Shown here: piece by piece, positions 1 to 8,510 of the stretch
How positions within the stretch are numbered: the first letter of the stretch is position 1
Layout of the letters: each line of letters starts with the position of its first letter
Origin: Roseiarcus fermentans
GTDB taxonomy: Bacteria > Pseudomonadota > Alphaproteobacteria > Rhizobiales > Beijerinckiaceae
NCBI RefSeq assembly: GCF_003315135.1
Contig: NZ_QNRK01000013.1
Location: forward strand, 62,001-126,000
Reading direction: 5' to 3'
DNA length: 64,000 nucleotides
Program-made: the position numbers and the translations under genes
Notes under the pieces: generated by a model
The model's database searches: none
Told to the model about the DNA's origin: nothing
What the model saw: the letters and a program-made list of their open reading frames with translations, nothing else

Positions 1-1
1 G

Positions 2-499
<498 letters not shown>

Positions 500-526
500 C
501 GCAAACGTTAAGCCGAGGCACAGCCA

Positions 527-925
527 ATGGCCCTGTTTCCTTTTGAACTCGTCTCGCCGGACAAGGTCCTGTTCAGCGGGGCGGCGCAGGCGGTGCTCGT
601 GCCGGGACACGAGGGCGACTTCCAGGTCCTCAGCGACCACGCCCCGACCATGTCGGCGATCCGCCCCGGCGTCGTCGGCATCGACGACGCCAACGGCAAG
701 CATTTTCGTGTCTTCGTGCGCGGCGGCTTCGCCGACGTGCATCCGCTCGGCCTGACCATCCTCGCCGAGACCGCGATCCCGTTCGAGGAATTGAACGCCG
801 CGCATCTCGAGCAGGAGATCAAGAACGCGGAAGAGGACGTGGCCGACGCCGCCGAGGACCAGAAACAGGCGGCCCAGGAAAAGCTCGACCGCATGCGCGA
901 ATTGCGGGATTCGATGAAGCTGTGA
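527..925 (+). CDS. atpC: ATP synthase F1 subunit epsilon
   Basis: This 132-residue protein is the epsilon subunit of the F1 central stalk, which links rotor and catalytic head and can inhibit ATP hydrolysis. The N-terminal beta-sandwich is clear (FELVSPDKVLFSG, then VPGHEGDFQVLSDHAP, residues about 5-45). The last 45 residues form the usual charged two-helix hairpin rich in Glu, Ala and Gln. Length is typical. It directly follows atpD, and a strong hairpin terminator begins 4 bases after its stop, so it is the last gene of the operon. Confidence 0.97.
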   Translation: MALFPFELVSPDKVLFSGAAQAVLVPGHEGDFQVLSDHAPTMSAIRPGVVGIDDANGKHFRVFVRGGFADVHPLGLTILAETAIPFEELNAAHLEQEIKNAEEDVADAAEDQKQAAQEKLDRMRELRDSMKL

Positions 926-929
926 TGGG

Positions 930-957
930 AAGCGGGGCCGGGCGCCCCGCTTTCGTT
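930..957 (+). terminator. Rho-independent terminator of the atp operon
   Basis: A perfect 9-bp stem (AAGCGGGGC with GCCCCGCTT) and 5-base loop is followed by a short T-rich tail (TTTCGTT). It starts 4 bases after the atpC stop, and the next gene comes from the opposite strand. Confidence 0.85.
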
Positions 958-1016
958 GTCGAGGCGGTCGGGAAGCGGCGGAAGCGCTTCTCGGCGGACG
1001 GCCTTTGCGAGTCCCT

Positions 1017-2111
1017 TCACGAGGCCGACCCGATCAACGGGATCCAGAGGCGGGACGTCTCGCCCCCGGGCACGGCCGAGATAGGCCTTGACCCGCCGTA
1101 GGCGGTTTCGTCGTCGGCGCGGTCGCGACCACGCGTCTCGGTCGCGCGCAATTCCTGCAGGGCGCTCGGCGAATCAACGGATTGGGTGCCGAAACCTGTC
1201 ACGAGATCCGTCCCGGCCGCTCCGTGCGCGTCGCCTTCCGATTGCGTGGCCCCCTCCGCGCTCCCGTCGTCGGCGTGGTCGCGAGCGCCCTGCCCGCTCG
1301 CCTGCGTTTCTGGCAGGCGAGCCGATAGATCAACGGCTTGGGCGCGCAAACCCGTCACGAAATCCGTCTCGGACGCGCCCGGCGCCGCGGCGTGCGATTG
1401 CGTCCCGGCGTCCGCCGTCCCATCGCCGGCGTGGTCGCTCGCCTGCGGTTCTGGCAGCCCAGGCGACCCATCAATGGCTTGCGCGCCCAAAGCTGTCACA
1501 AAATCCGTTTCGGGCGCGCCCGGCGCGGCGGCGTGCGGTTGCGGTCCGGCGCCCCATCTCCCATTGTCGGCGTGGTCGCTCGCCTGCGGGTCTGGCAGGG
1601 CCGCCGAAAGATCAACGGCTTGGCCGCCCAAACCTGTCACAAATTCGCGTTCAGCCGCCGGCTCCGGAGCGAGCGCCGGCGCAGCGCTGGTCAATTGCAG
1701 GGGCGGCGCGGGCAGAGCCGGCGCGACGGGCGCGGGCGGGGCCATGAGGACGCGCGCGGGCGCCTCGGGCGGGTGGTAACGATCGAGCGCCCTGACTACC
1801 TTCAGCATCGGGCCGACCGCTTTCAGCTCTCCCCGGTCGAGCGCGTCGTCGGCGACGCGCAACGCCTTGGTGAGCCGGGCGACCTGCAAGTGGGCGTAGC
1901 GATCGGGGGCGTCCAGCCGCCGCTCGGCGAGCGTGCGGTCGACCTCGCGACGTACGGTGCGCGGACTGACTTTTCGGAGCTCCGCGATCTGCTCGATCGA
2001 CCAGCCGGCCGCCAACGCATCGAACACGACCTGGCGCACGGCCGCGCCCGCCTCGCGCCGCGCCTTGGCGGACAGCCGCTTCTGCGTGCGGCCGGAAGGG
2101 GCTTGCATCAT
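1017..2111 (-). CDS. HTH protein with four long tandem repeats
   Basis: I do not recognise a characterised family. Residues about 20-60 form a helix-turn-helix-like segment (WSIEQIAELRKVSPRTVRRE) resembling the domain that opens resolvase-like or phage small-terminase proteins; an Arg/Leu-rich helical stretch follows to about residue 115. A Pro/Ala linker leads to four imperfect repeats of about 50 residues, each beginning with a form of DFVTGLGxQAVD and carrying an acidic QASDHADDG motif. I chose the ATG at 2111 because an AAAGGAA ribosome-binding site precedes it; an in-frame ATG at 2150 lies in AT-rich DNA without such a site. The first half suggests DNA binding. The function of the repeat half is unknown. 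Confidence 0.6.
   Translation of the reverse strand: MMQAPSGRTQKRLSAKARREAGAAVRQVVFDALAAGWSIEQIAELRKVSPRTVRREVDRTLAERRLDAPDRYAHLQVARLTKALRVADDALDRGELKAVGPMLKVVRALDRYHPPEAPARVLMAPPAPVAPALPAPPLQLTSAAPALAPEPAAEREFVTGLGGQAVDLSAALPDPQASDHADNGRWGAGPQPHAAAPGAPETDFVTALGAQAIDGSPGLPEPQASDHAGDGTADAGTQSHAAAPGASETDFVTGLRAQAVDLSARLPETQASGQGARDHADDGSAEGATQSEGDAHGAAGTDLVTGFGTQSVDSPSALQELRATETRGRDRADDETAYGGSRPISAVPGGETSRLWIPLIGSAS
1075..1646 (-). repeat. Four-unit in-frame tandem repeat
   Basis: About 150-165 bp per unit, inside the HTH gene. Units share the core (D/E)FVTGLxxQAxD and a DHADDG-like acidic motif but have diverged, most strongly in the C-terminal unit, so this is an old in-frame expansion rather than a fresh duplication. 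Confidence 0.7.
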
Positions 2112-2530
2112 CGGATTCCTTTCTTTGACGACCAGAATACAATTATACATGCATCCGGAAATTCAGGAAGAAAATGTTGATGGGAGAGCCCAAAATACTG
2201 ATGCATATGGCATTTTCGGACCGATGGCCGGTCCGGCCGGGAGCCGGATGAGACGCGACGATGACAGCGGCCCCCGATCCTGTAGTATGAACTCGGCGGG
2301 CGCGGACAAAGGAGGTCACGGGCTGTCCAGGCGCCCGCGGGACAGTTCTTCCTCTTTCCTCGCGCGCGCCTGCCGGCGGCAGAAATGGTGAACCAGACAC
2401 GGCGCCCGCCGAAAAGGACTGTCGTTGGTGGATAGCGCTTTCGCGGTCGCGTGATTGAAGATTGAAGTCCATTCAGAAACTCGACCTGTTCCCAGCTAGC
2501 GGGTAGACGGTCAAGTCAGGCGCGAAGAGT
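2112..2530. other. Intergenic region with AT-rich promoter-like DNA
   Basis: No credible gene here. The first 100 bases (about 2115-2215) are clearly more AT-rich than the surroundings and lie upstream of the minus-strand HTH gene, so they probably hold its promoter. The rest is GC-rich without recognisable structure up to the dispersed repeat. Confidence 0.5.
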
Positions 2531-2700
2531 GCCGTCATTGCGAACGAAGCGAAGCGACCCAGGCCGCTTGCGCTGTTGTTGCGCCCTCTGATCGTCCCGC
2601 CGCCCTTGGTTGCGAGCAGAAGACTGAGCGATTTCTTACCGCGGGGCGTAGAAGGCGACGTTGATGGCTTCGTCGCTCTGCTCCTCGCCATGACGGGGCG
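2531..2700. repeat. Dispersed palindromic repeat, copy A
   Basis: A block of about 170 bp that opens with GCCGTCATTGCGAACGAAGC and closes with a near-complement (GCTTCGTCGCTCTGCTCC, then CCATGACGG). The arms can pair, and the core carries CCCTCTGATCGTCCCGCCGC. Further copies lie at 14279-14447 and 52557-52746, with a partial copy at 39753-39813. Translating it gives the ARSKATK-type peptide often seen when such alphaproteobacterial repeats are mis-called as genes. It ends 29 bases before the amidohydrolase start. Confidence 0.85.
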
Positions 2701-2728
2701 GGAGCGACGCCCGCAGGAGAACCGAGCC

Positions 2729-4591
2729 ATGTGCATTGGTTGCAATCCGGAATTCGCGAACGCCATCCGCGCGCTGAGCGTCACGTCGCGGCGTCAGTTG
2801 CTGGCCGCGGCGGCGGCGACAGCGGCCGCGTTCGTCGCCGAGGCGGTGGGGCCGGCGCTCGCCGACGGCTCGCTCGACGAAACGCTCGCCTCCGGCCTCG
2901 CGATGACGCCGGTCACGATCTTCGTCGCCAGGAAGATCGTCACCATGGAGCGCGACAATCCGACCGCGACCGCCGTCGCGGTCGAGGGCGACAGGATCAC
3001 CGCGGCGGGCTCGCTCGACGAGGTCACGGCGGCGCTCGGCGGGCGCCCCTACCGGATCGATCGGACCTTCGCCGGCAAAGTCGTCCTGCCGGGCCTCATC
3101 GACCAGCATCTTCATCCGATTCTCGGCGCGCTGACGCTCGCGGTCGAGGTGATCGCCCCCGAAGACTGGGTCCTTCCGGACAGGACCTACAAGGCGGCGA
3201 TGACGCCCGCGGACTACCGCGCGCGGCTCGAGGCCGCTGTCGACCCCTCGAAGGATTCGACCGACTGGTTCTTCACCTGGGGCTATCACGGCCTCTGGCA
3301 TGGGCCGCTCGCGCGCGCCGACCTCGACACGCTCAGCACGACGCGCCCGATCGCCGTCTGGCAGCGTTCTTGCCACGAGTTCTATCTGAACGACGCCGCC
3401 ATCGCCGCGCTCGGGGTCACCGAGGAGGCGACCCGGGGCAAGGGCGCGTGGAGCGATCAGGTCGATTTCGCCAACGGCCATTTCTGGGAGGGCGGCCTCA
3501 ACTTCATCATCGGACCGATGATCAAAGCGCTGGCGACGCCCGATCGCCTCAGCTTCGGTCTGAAGCAGATGGTCGCGTATCTGCACGCCAACGGCGTCAC
3601 CGCCTACAACGAGCCGGGCGCGCTCTACACCCCCGACATGTGGACGCTCTACGAGCAGATTCTCGGGGCGCCCGACACGCCGATGTATGCGACCTTCCTC
3701 GCCGACGGGCGCGGCATCCTCGACCGCGTCGGCCTCGACAAGGGACTCCAGGCGGTCGAACAGCAAATCGCGGTGGCGCCCGCCGCCCCGGGCAAGAAGC
3801 TGATGTTCTTCCCGGGCCAGATCAAGCTCTTCGCCGACGGGGCGATCATTTCGCAGCTCATGCAGATGAAGGACGGCTATCTCGACCGCCACAAGGGCGA
3901 GTGGATCATTCCGCCCGACGAACTCGAAAAGCGGATGCGCCTGTTCTGGAACGCCGGCTACCAGATCCACATCCACGTCAACGGCGATCTCGGCCTCGAG
4001 GCGCTCCTCGACATCATCGAGACGCTGATGGCTGAGACCCCGCGCGCCGACCACCGCACGGTGATTGTCCATTTCGCCAATTCGACCGAGCAGCAGGTCG
4101 GCCGCATCGCGAGGCTGGGCGCGATCGTCAGCGCCAATCCCTATTACCCGGTCGGCTTCGCCGACAAATACGGCGCGGTGGGCCTCGGGCCGGAGCGCGC
4201 CGATGTGATGGTGCGCGCGGCTTCCGTACTCAAGCATGACATCCCGCTCTCCTACCACTCCGACCTGCCGATGGGGCCGGCCGCGCCGCTCGCGCTGGCG
4301 TCGTTCGGCGTCAACCGGCTCACGCCCGCGGGTCGGGTCGCAGGTCCCGAGCAGCGCATCAGCGTCGACGACGCGCTCCGCGCTGTGACGATCGAGGCCG
4401 CCTATTCCTGGCGGCAGGAAGACAGGATCGGCTCGATCGCGCCGGGCAAGATCGCCAATTTCACCGTGCTGGAGGACGACCCCTACGCGGTCGATTCCAC
4501 GAAGCTCGCGGACGTGCCCGTCTGGGGCACGGTGTTCGAGGGCGCGGTCTATCCCGTGGCGCGCCGCCAGCAGCCGCCCCGGGCGCCCTGA
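2729..4591 (+). CDS. Tat-exported amidohydrolase (YtcJ/amidohydrolase-3 type)
   Basis: The 620-residue product looks like a metal-dependent hydrolase of the amidohydrolase superfamily, acting on an unidentified C-N (amide-like) substrate. A twin-arginine signal is visible (SRRQLLAAAAA, Arg21-Arg22, then an Ala-rich stretch), so export is likely. The mature part has the small beta-domain (VAVEGDRITAAGS), the metal-binding LPGLIDQHLHP near residue 130, a central barrel with IHIHVNGD, YHSDLP, and a C-terminal SIAPGKIANFTVLEDDP typical of the YtcJ group. The ATG at 2729 has an AGGAG site 9 bases upstream; the frame stays open further upstream only through the repeat. No partner gene adjoins it. 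Confidence 0.85.
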   Translation: MCIGCNPEFANAIRALSVTSRRQLLAAAAATAAAFVAEAVGPALADGSLDETLASGLAMTPVTIFVARKIVTMERDNPTATAVAVEGDRITAAGSLDEVTAALGGRPYRIDRTFAGKVVLPGLIDQHLHPILGALTLAVEVIAPEDWVLPDRTYKAAMTPADYRARLEAAVDPSKDSTDWFFTWGYHGLWHGPLARADLDTLSTTRPIAVWQRSCHEFYLNDAAIAALGVTEEATRGKGAWSDQVDFANGHFWEGGLNFIIGPMIKALATPDRLSFGLKQMVAYLHANGVTAYNEPGALYTPDMWTLYEQILGAPDTPMYATFLADGRGILDRVGLDKGLQAVEQQIAVAPAAPGKKLMFFPGQIKLFADGAIISQLMQMKDGYLDRHKGEWIIPPDELEKRMRLFWNAGYQIHIHVNGDLGLEALLDIIETLMAETPRADHRTVIVHFANSTEQQVGRIARLGAIVSANPYYPVGFADKYGAVGLGPERADVMVRAASVLKHDIPLSYHSDLPMGPAAPLALASFGVNRLTPAGRVAGPEQRISVDDALRAVTIEAAYSWRQEDRIGSIAPGKIANFTVLEDDPYAVDSTKLADVPVWGTVFEGAVYPVARRQQPPRAP

Positions 4592-4832
4592 TCACCGCCC
4601 GCTCAGGGCGGAGACCGTCCCTTCGGATCCCCGCCCGCCTGCGCTTTCCCGCTCTCCCCTGCACAATCGCCGGCCCTACGCGGCGACCGCCGGGAACGCG
4701 CCCGCCTTCGCCGGTTTCCGAGCCGGCGCGCTTGCAAACGGCCTTCGCCGGGGCTACCCGATGACGTGCGGGGCGGCCAGAGGGACGCCGCGCAAACGCT
4801 CCTTCCCTCGCAACCCATGGACCTCAGCGACC

Positions 4833-5780
4833 GTGCCCGTCACGTCCGCCGACATCCGCGCCGCGCACGCGCGCATCGCGGCCCACATCCGCCGCACGCC
4901 GCTCATCGAGACGCCCTCGCCCGTTCCCGGCGCGTCCCTGTCGCTGAAGCTCGAAGCGCTGCAGCACTCGGGCTCGTTCAAGGCGCGCGGCGCCTTTCAC
5001 AATCTCCTCACCCGCGCTGCCCCCGCCGCCGGCTGCGCGACCGCGTCCGGCGGCAACCACGGCGCGGCGGTCGCTTATGCGGCGCAGCAGCTCGGGATAC
5101 CTGCAAGAATCTTTGTGCCGACGATTTCGACGCCGGCGAAGGTCGCGCGCATCCGGGCCTGCGGGGCCGAGGCGGTGGTCGGCGGCGCGAGCTATGCGGA
5201 AGCGCAGGAGCGCTGCGACGCTTATGTGGCGGACAGCGGCGCGCTGAAAATCCACCCCTACGACGCGCCCGAGACGGTCGCCGGGGCCGGAACGACCGCG
5301 CTCGAATGGCAGGAGGACCTCGATCGGCTCGACCTGCCGGCGCTCGATACGGTCCTCGTCGCGGTCGGCGGCGGCGGGCTGATTTCCGGCGTCGCGGCCT
5401 GGTTCGCCGGCCGGGTGAAGGTGGTGGGCGTCGAGCCAGAGGGCGCGCGGGCGCTCCATGCGGCGCTCGAGGCCGGGGCCCCGGTCGATGTCCCCGTCGC
5501 CTCGGTCGCCGCCGATTCGCTCGGCGCGCGGCGCGTCGGCGACCTCAACTTCGCCCTTGCGCAAAGATTCGTCGCCGAGGTCGCGCTCGTCCCGGACGCT
5601 GCGATCGTCGAGGCGCAGCGCTGGCTGTGGCGCAACGTCTCGGTCGTGGCGGAGCCCGGCGGGGCGGCGGCGCTCGCGGCGCTCCTCGGCGGAGCCTACC
5701 GCCCGGCCGCCGGGGAACGCGTCGGCGTGCTGGTCTGCGGCGCAAACGCCGATCTCGCAGCGTTCGCCGCGCTGTTCTGA
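4833..5780 (+). CDS. PLP-dependent serine/threonine dehydratase
   Basis: A fold-type II PLP enzyme of about 315 residues, probably deaminating threonine or serine to a 2-oxo acid. Seen: SGSFKARGA with the Schiff-base lysine (Lys50 from the chosen start), the SGGNHGAA phosphate-facing loop, and the GGGGLISG PLP-phosphate loop near residue 175. There is no C-terminal ACT domain, so it resembles catabolic or short dehydratases rather than biosynthetic IlvA. The GTG at 4833 places the product at the usual start of the family (VTSADIRAAHARI); an in-frame ATG at 4761 would add 24 residues of unlikely composition. Neither has a convincing ribosome site. Substrate cannot be fixed from sequence. Confidence 0.8.
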   Translation: MPVTSADIRAAHARIAAHIRRTPLIETPSPVPGASLSLKLEALQHSGSFKARGAFHNLLTRAAPAAGCATASGGNHGAAVAYAAQQLGIPARIFVPTISTPAKVARIRACGAEAVVGGASYAEAQERCDAYVADSGALKIHPYDAPETVAGAGTTALEWQEDLDRLDLPALDTVLVAVGGGGLISGVAAWFAGRVKVVGVEPEGARALHAALEAGAPVDVPVASVAADSLGARRVGDLNFALAQRFVAEVALVPDAAIVEAQRWLWRNVSVVAEPGGAAALAALLGGAYRPAAGERVGVLVCGANADLAAFAALF

Positions 5781-5913
5781 GCGCCGCGGTCGCCCCTGCC
5801 CCGATACCGGGGGCGGACCCGGCGGAGGGCGGGCTCTCTGACACCGCCGGCGCGCTCGGCGAGCGCGCGCTGCAGTCGCCGGCAGGCGTCCGCCCGACAT
5901 CGGCCCCTGTCTC

Positions 5914-6363
5914 TCAGGGCGCCCTCACCGCCTTGAACTCGACCCTCGGCTCGCGCCACTCGCCCTTGGCGGGGTTGGTGATGACGGCCAGGAACCCGGG
6001 GGGATCGAAGCGGGCGCCGTAGAACGGATTGGCATGGCTTCCGTCAGAGAGCGTGAAGCCGAAGCCGCCGGCGCTCAGTTCAGGCGGGCGGTCGCGAACG
6101 AGGCCGTCGACCGGCCATCCGTCGTTGCCGGGGATGGCGGTTCCGGCCGGCTGCAGGCCGGTGATGGCGACGCCGTTGGCTTCGCCCGCAATCGCCGTGA
6201 TGGCGTAGAACCCGTCCGTGTCGGGCGCGTCCGCGGTGGTGAGTTCGCCTTTCGCCTCGAACCCCGGCCCCGAGCAGGTCCACCGCCACGAAATCGAAGC
6301 CTCGGCGCTCGCGTCGTCCAGCGCCGCCGCAAAAGCGAGTACAAGAGCGAGCCTCACGAACAT
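5914..6363 (-). CDS. Secreted protein of unknown function
   Basis: The 149-residue product starts with a probable signal peptide (MFVRLALVLAFAAALDDASA) and then has a single-domain, beta-rich sequence with WRWTCSGPGF, a middle DGFYAITAIAGEANG and a C-terminal GFLAVITNPAKGEW. This pattern is seen in small periplasmic proteins of Hyphomicrobiales; I cannot name a family. An upstream frame extension was rejected because the signal peptide fits the ATG at 6363. It is divergent from the TPR-methyltransferase, and a perfect palindrome lies between them. Confidence 0.65.
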   Translation of the reverse strand: MFVRLALVLAFAAALDDASAEASISWRWTCSGPGFEAKGELTTADAPDTDGFYAITAIAGEANGVAITGLQPAGTAIPGNDGWPVDGLVRDRPPELSAGGFGFTLSDGSHANPFYGARFDPPGFLAVITNPAKGEWREPRVEFKAVRAP

Positions 6364-6433
6364 TCCCTCGCCGAGCGCGCCATGACGATATCGCGGAGCG
6401 GGCGCGGCCCGCAAGGATGCTTTGACGCGAGAC

Positions 6434-6460
6434 CGGCATGGGCGATTGTCGCCCATGCCG
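6434..6460. promoter_or_regulatory. Perfect 12-bp inverted repeat between divergent genes
   Basis: CGGCATGGGCGA and its exact complement flank TTG. It sits 23 bases before the methyltransferase start and 70 bases before the divergent secreted-protein start. It could be an operator, or a hairpin in the mRNA leader near the ribosome-binding site. There is no T-run, so a terminator is less likely. Confidence 0.45.
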
Positions 6461-6482
6461 TTCCGCCCGCCGAAAGAGACCC

Positions 6483-7394
6483 ATGCCCCCGGACACCCTC
6501 GTTTCCCAGGACCCGATCGCCGACCGCCGCTACGTCTACGGCAAGGGCGCGGCGGACGACGGGGATTTCCGAACGGCGGCGGACCTGTTCGAGCAGGCGC
6601 TCGAACAGGCGCCTGGTTGGCCCGCGGCTCTGTTCGCGCTCGCCGAGGCGCGGGAGCGCCTGGGCGAACGGGACGCGGCGGTCGCGGCTTTCCGCGGGGC
6701 CCTGGCCGCCGATCCCGGCGATCCGTTCGGGGCGTCGGCGCGGCTCGCCCTGATCGGCGCGACGGCGCAGCCGGACGGGCTGCCGCGCGCCTATGTCACG
6801 CGACTGTTCGACGACTACGCGCCGCGGTTCGAGCGGCATCTCCTCGACGCGCTCGGCTATCGCGCGCCCGCCCTGATCGTCGAGGCGCTGGACGCCGTCG
6901 CGCCCGGCCGCCGCTTCGCTTCCGCCATCGACCTCGGCTGCGGCAGCGGGCTCATGGGCGCGGCGATTCGCGGACGGGTCGGGCGCCTCGACGGCGTCGA
7001 CCTCGCCCCCTCGATGGTCGCCCGGGCGCGGGAGATCGGCGCGTACGACGCGGTGGAGACCGCCGACGCGGTCGAGCGGCTCGACCGCGCCCCGCCTAGC
7101 GCCTTCGACCTGATTCTCGCGGCCGACGCGCTCTGTTACTTCGGCGACCTCGCCCCCGTGTTCGCCGCCTGCCGGGGCGCGCTCGCCGACGACGGCCTCG
7201 TCGCCTTCACGGTCGAGGCCTTCGAGGGCGCCGGCTTCCGCCTGCTCCGGGGCCTGCGATTTGCCCACGCCCCGTCCCATGTCGAGGACGCGGCCCGCGC
7301 CGCAGGCCTTCGCGTGGCGCGACTGCTTACGGCCTCGGCTCGCCGCGAAGCGGACGTCGAAGCGCCGGGTCTGGTGGGCGTACTAACGGCGTAG
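6483..7394 (+). CDS. TPR-containing SAM-dependent methyltransferase
   Basis: The 303-residue product combines about two tetratricopeptide units (residues 15-85, with DFRTAADLFEQALEQAPG) with a class I methyltransferase domain. The SAM motif is AIDLGCGSGLMG near residue 145, then GVDLAPSMV as the acidic motif II and a DLILAADALCYFGDL stretch. This is the 'predicted methyltransferase with TPR repeat' family found across alphaproteobacteria; the substrate is unknown. The ATG at 6483 is preceded by a weak GAAAGAG. The hairpin just upstream could affect translation. Confidence 0.8.
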   Translation: MPPDTLVSQDPIADRRYVYGKGAADDGDFRTAADLFEQALEQAPGWPAALFALAEARERLGERDAAVAAFRGALAADPGDPFGASARLALIGATAQPDGLPRAYVTRLFDDYAPRFERHLLDALGYRAPALIVEALDAVAPGRRFASAIDLGCGSGLMGAAIRGRVGRLDGVDLAPSMVARAREIGAYDAVETADAVERLDRAPPSAFDLILAADALCYFGDLAPVFAACRGALADDGLVAFTVEAFEGAGFRLLRGLRFAHAPSHVEDAARAAGLRVARLLTASARREADVEAPGLVGVLTA

Positions 7395-7423
7395 CGCGCG
7401 TCCGAAGCCGCCGGTGGGCGCTG

Positions 7424-8395
7424 TCAGCCCTGCGCGGCGTAGGCCGGCCGATCGAGGCGCAGGATACCGGCGTTGTCGACATAGGACGCCATTTCCGCGA
7501 TCAGCCCCGCGGCGATCCGGAAACACACCCATTCGTCGACCTCGGCGACGGCGCCCGAGCCGCGATTGCGAAGCTTGATCGTTCTGTGCGCCGCGACCCT
7601 GTCCCCGTCGGCGACGAACTCGTGGACCTCTCCGCCGAGGTCCTCGTATTCGATGTTGATCAGCCGGAGCGACTCCGCGAACGTCGCGCGGTCGCACGGG
7701 TCCGCCATCAGCGGCGGCTTCGTCCAGTCGCCGCGCGGATTGTGGATGAAGTCCGACGCCAGCCGGCCGAGCATCGCCGGGTAATCCCCCTTTGCGCGCA
7801 GGGCGAAGAAATCGAGCGCGATCCGGCGCAAGTACGCCCGGCGCCGCGCGTCGGCGGCGGGCCCGGGCGAATCGAGCGATCCTTCTGGGCGTTCGCCTGG
7901 TTGCGACGCTTGCGGCCTCGCCCTCCCGTCGGGAGCACGGACTTCGACGAGACCCGCCGGCAGACGTTTCGCGGCTTTCGCCGCGTCGACATAGACGGCC
8001 AACTCGACGATCAGCGCCTCGCGCAGCCGCAGGAAAATCCACAGATCGAAGTCGCCCGGCGCGCCCGCGCCGCGGGCGCCGGCGTGACACGTCACGTGGG
8101 CCGCGGCCGATTCGCCGTCGGTCAGGAACTCGTGGATGTCCGATCCCAGGAGTTCGACCTCGGCGCTGAACCTCCGCGAGGCTTCCAAGAATTGCGCGCG
8201 ATCGAGCGGGCCGCGGCGGTACGGCCACATCGGCCATGAGCCGTGGGCGCGATAAAGGAAGTCGGGCGCGAGGCGCGCCGCCATCGCCGGCGTCTCTCCC
8301 CTCTCCCGCTCGGCGAAAAGCGCGCGCACCAGCAATGCGACTTCCTGCCTGCGCCCTGTCGCACGGTCGATCGAGATGGTTGGAAGATCCAGCAT
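7424..8395 (-). CDS. Protein with two SnoaL/NTF2-like domains
   Basis: The 323-residue product looks like an internal duplication: two domains of about 130 residues share the order F-A-R-D-Y / W-P or W-TKPPL / DRATF / SDIHEFxxDGDxxAAH / DEWVCFRI / AxYVD. Each resembles a SnoaL-like NTF2-fold cup, a fold used both for small-molecule enzymes and binding. An Arg/Pro-rich linker separates them (about residues 150-180). The ATG at 8395 has GGGAAC upstream. No neighbour suggests a pathway and the gene appears monocistronic. Confidence 0.65.
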   Translation of the reverse strand: MLDLPTISIDRATGRRQEVALLVRALFAERERGETPAMAARLAPDFLYRAHGSWPMWPYRRGPLDRAQFLEASRRFSAEVELLGSDIHEFLTDGESAAAHVTCHAGARGAGAPGDFDLWIFLRLREALIVELAVYVDAAKAAKRLPAGLVEVRAPDGRARPQASQPGERPEGSLDSPGPAADARRRAYLRRIALDFFALRAKGDYPAMLGRLASDFIHNPRGDWTKPPLMADPCDRATFAESLRLINIEYEDLGGEVHEFVADGDRVAAHRTIKLRNRGSGAVAEVDEWVCFRIAAGLIAEMASYVDNAGILRLDRPAYAAQG

Positions 8396-8479
8396 TTCGT
8401 TCCCGTCGCCCCCGGGGCGAAGCGCGCCGTGTACCACGGGGTCGGCGCGCCCACATTGATCTCGAACAACATTCGGCCG

Positions 8480-8503
8480 GACAAAAGGACCGGCCCGGGC
8501 CGG
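8480..8503 (-). terminator. Terminator downstream of the YihY-family gene
   Basis: Read on the minus strand, the 14-bp palindrome CCGGCCCGGGCCGG is followed by TCCTTTTGT. It lies just beyond the minus-strand stop at 8511 and has the GC-stem plus T-run form of an intrinsic terminator. Confidence 0.55.
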
Positions 8504-8510
8504 CGCGGCC

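Noticed and set aside
2473-2784. Minus-strand ORF with an ARSRATK-type peptide
   Set aside because: It is a translation of the dispersed palindromic repeat (copy A), not a protein gene.
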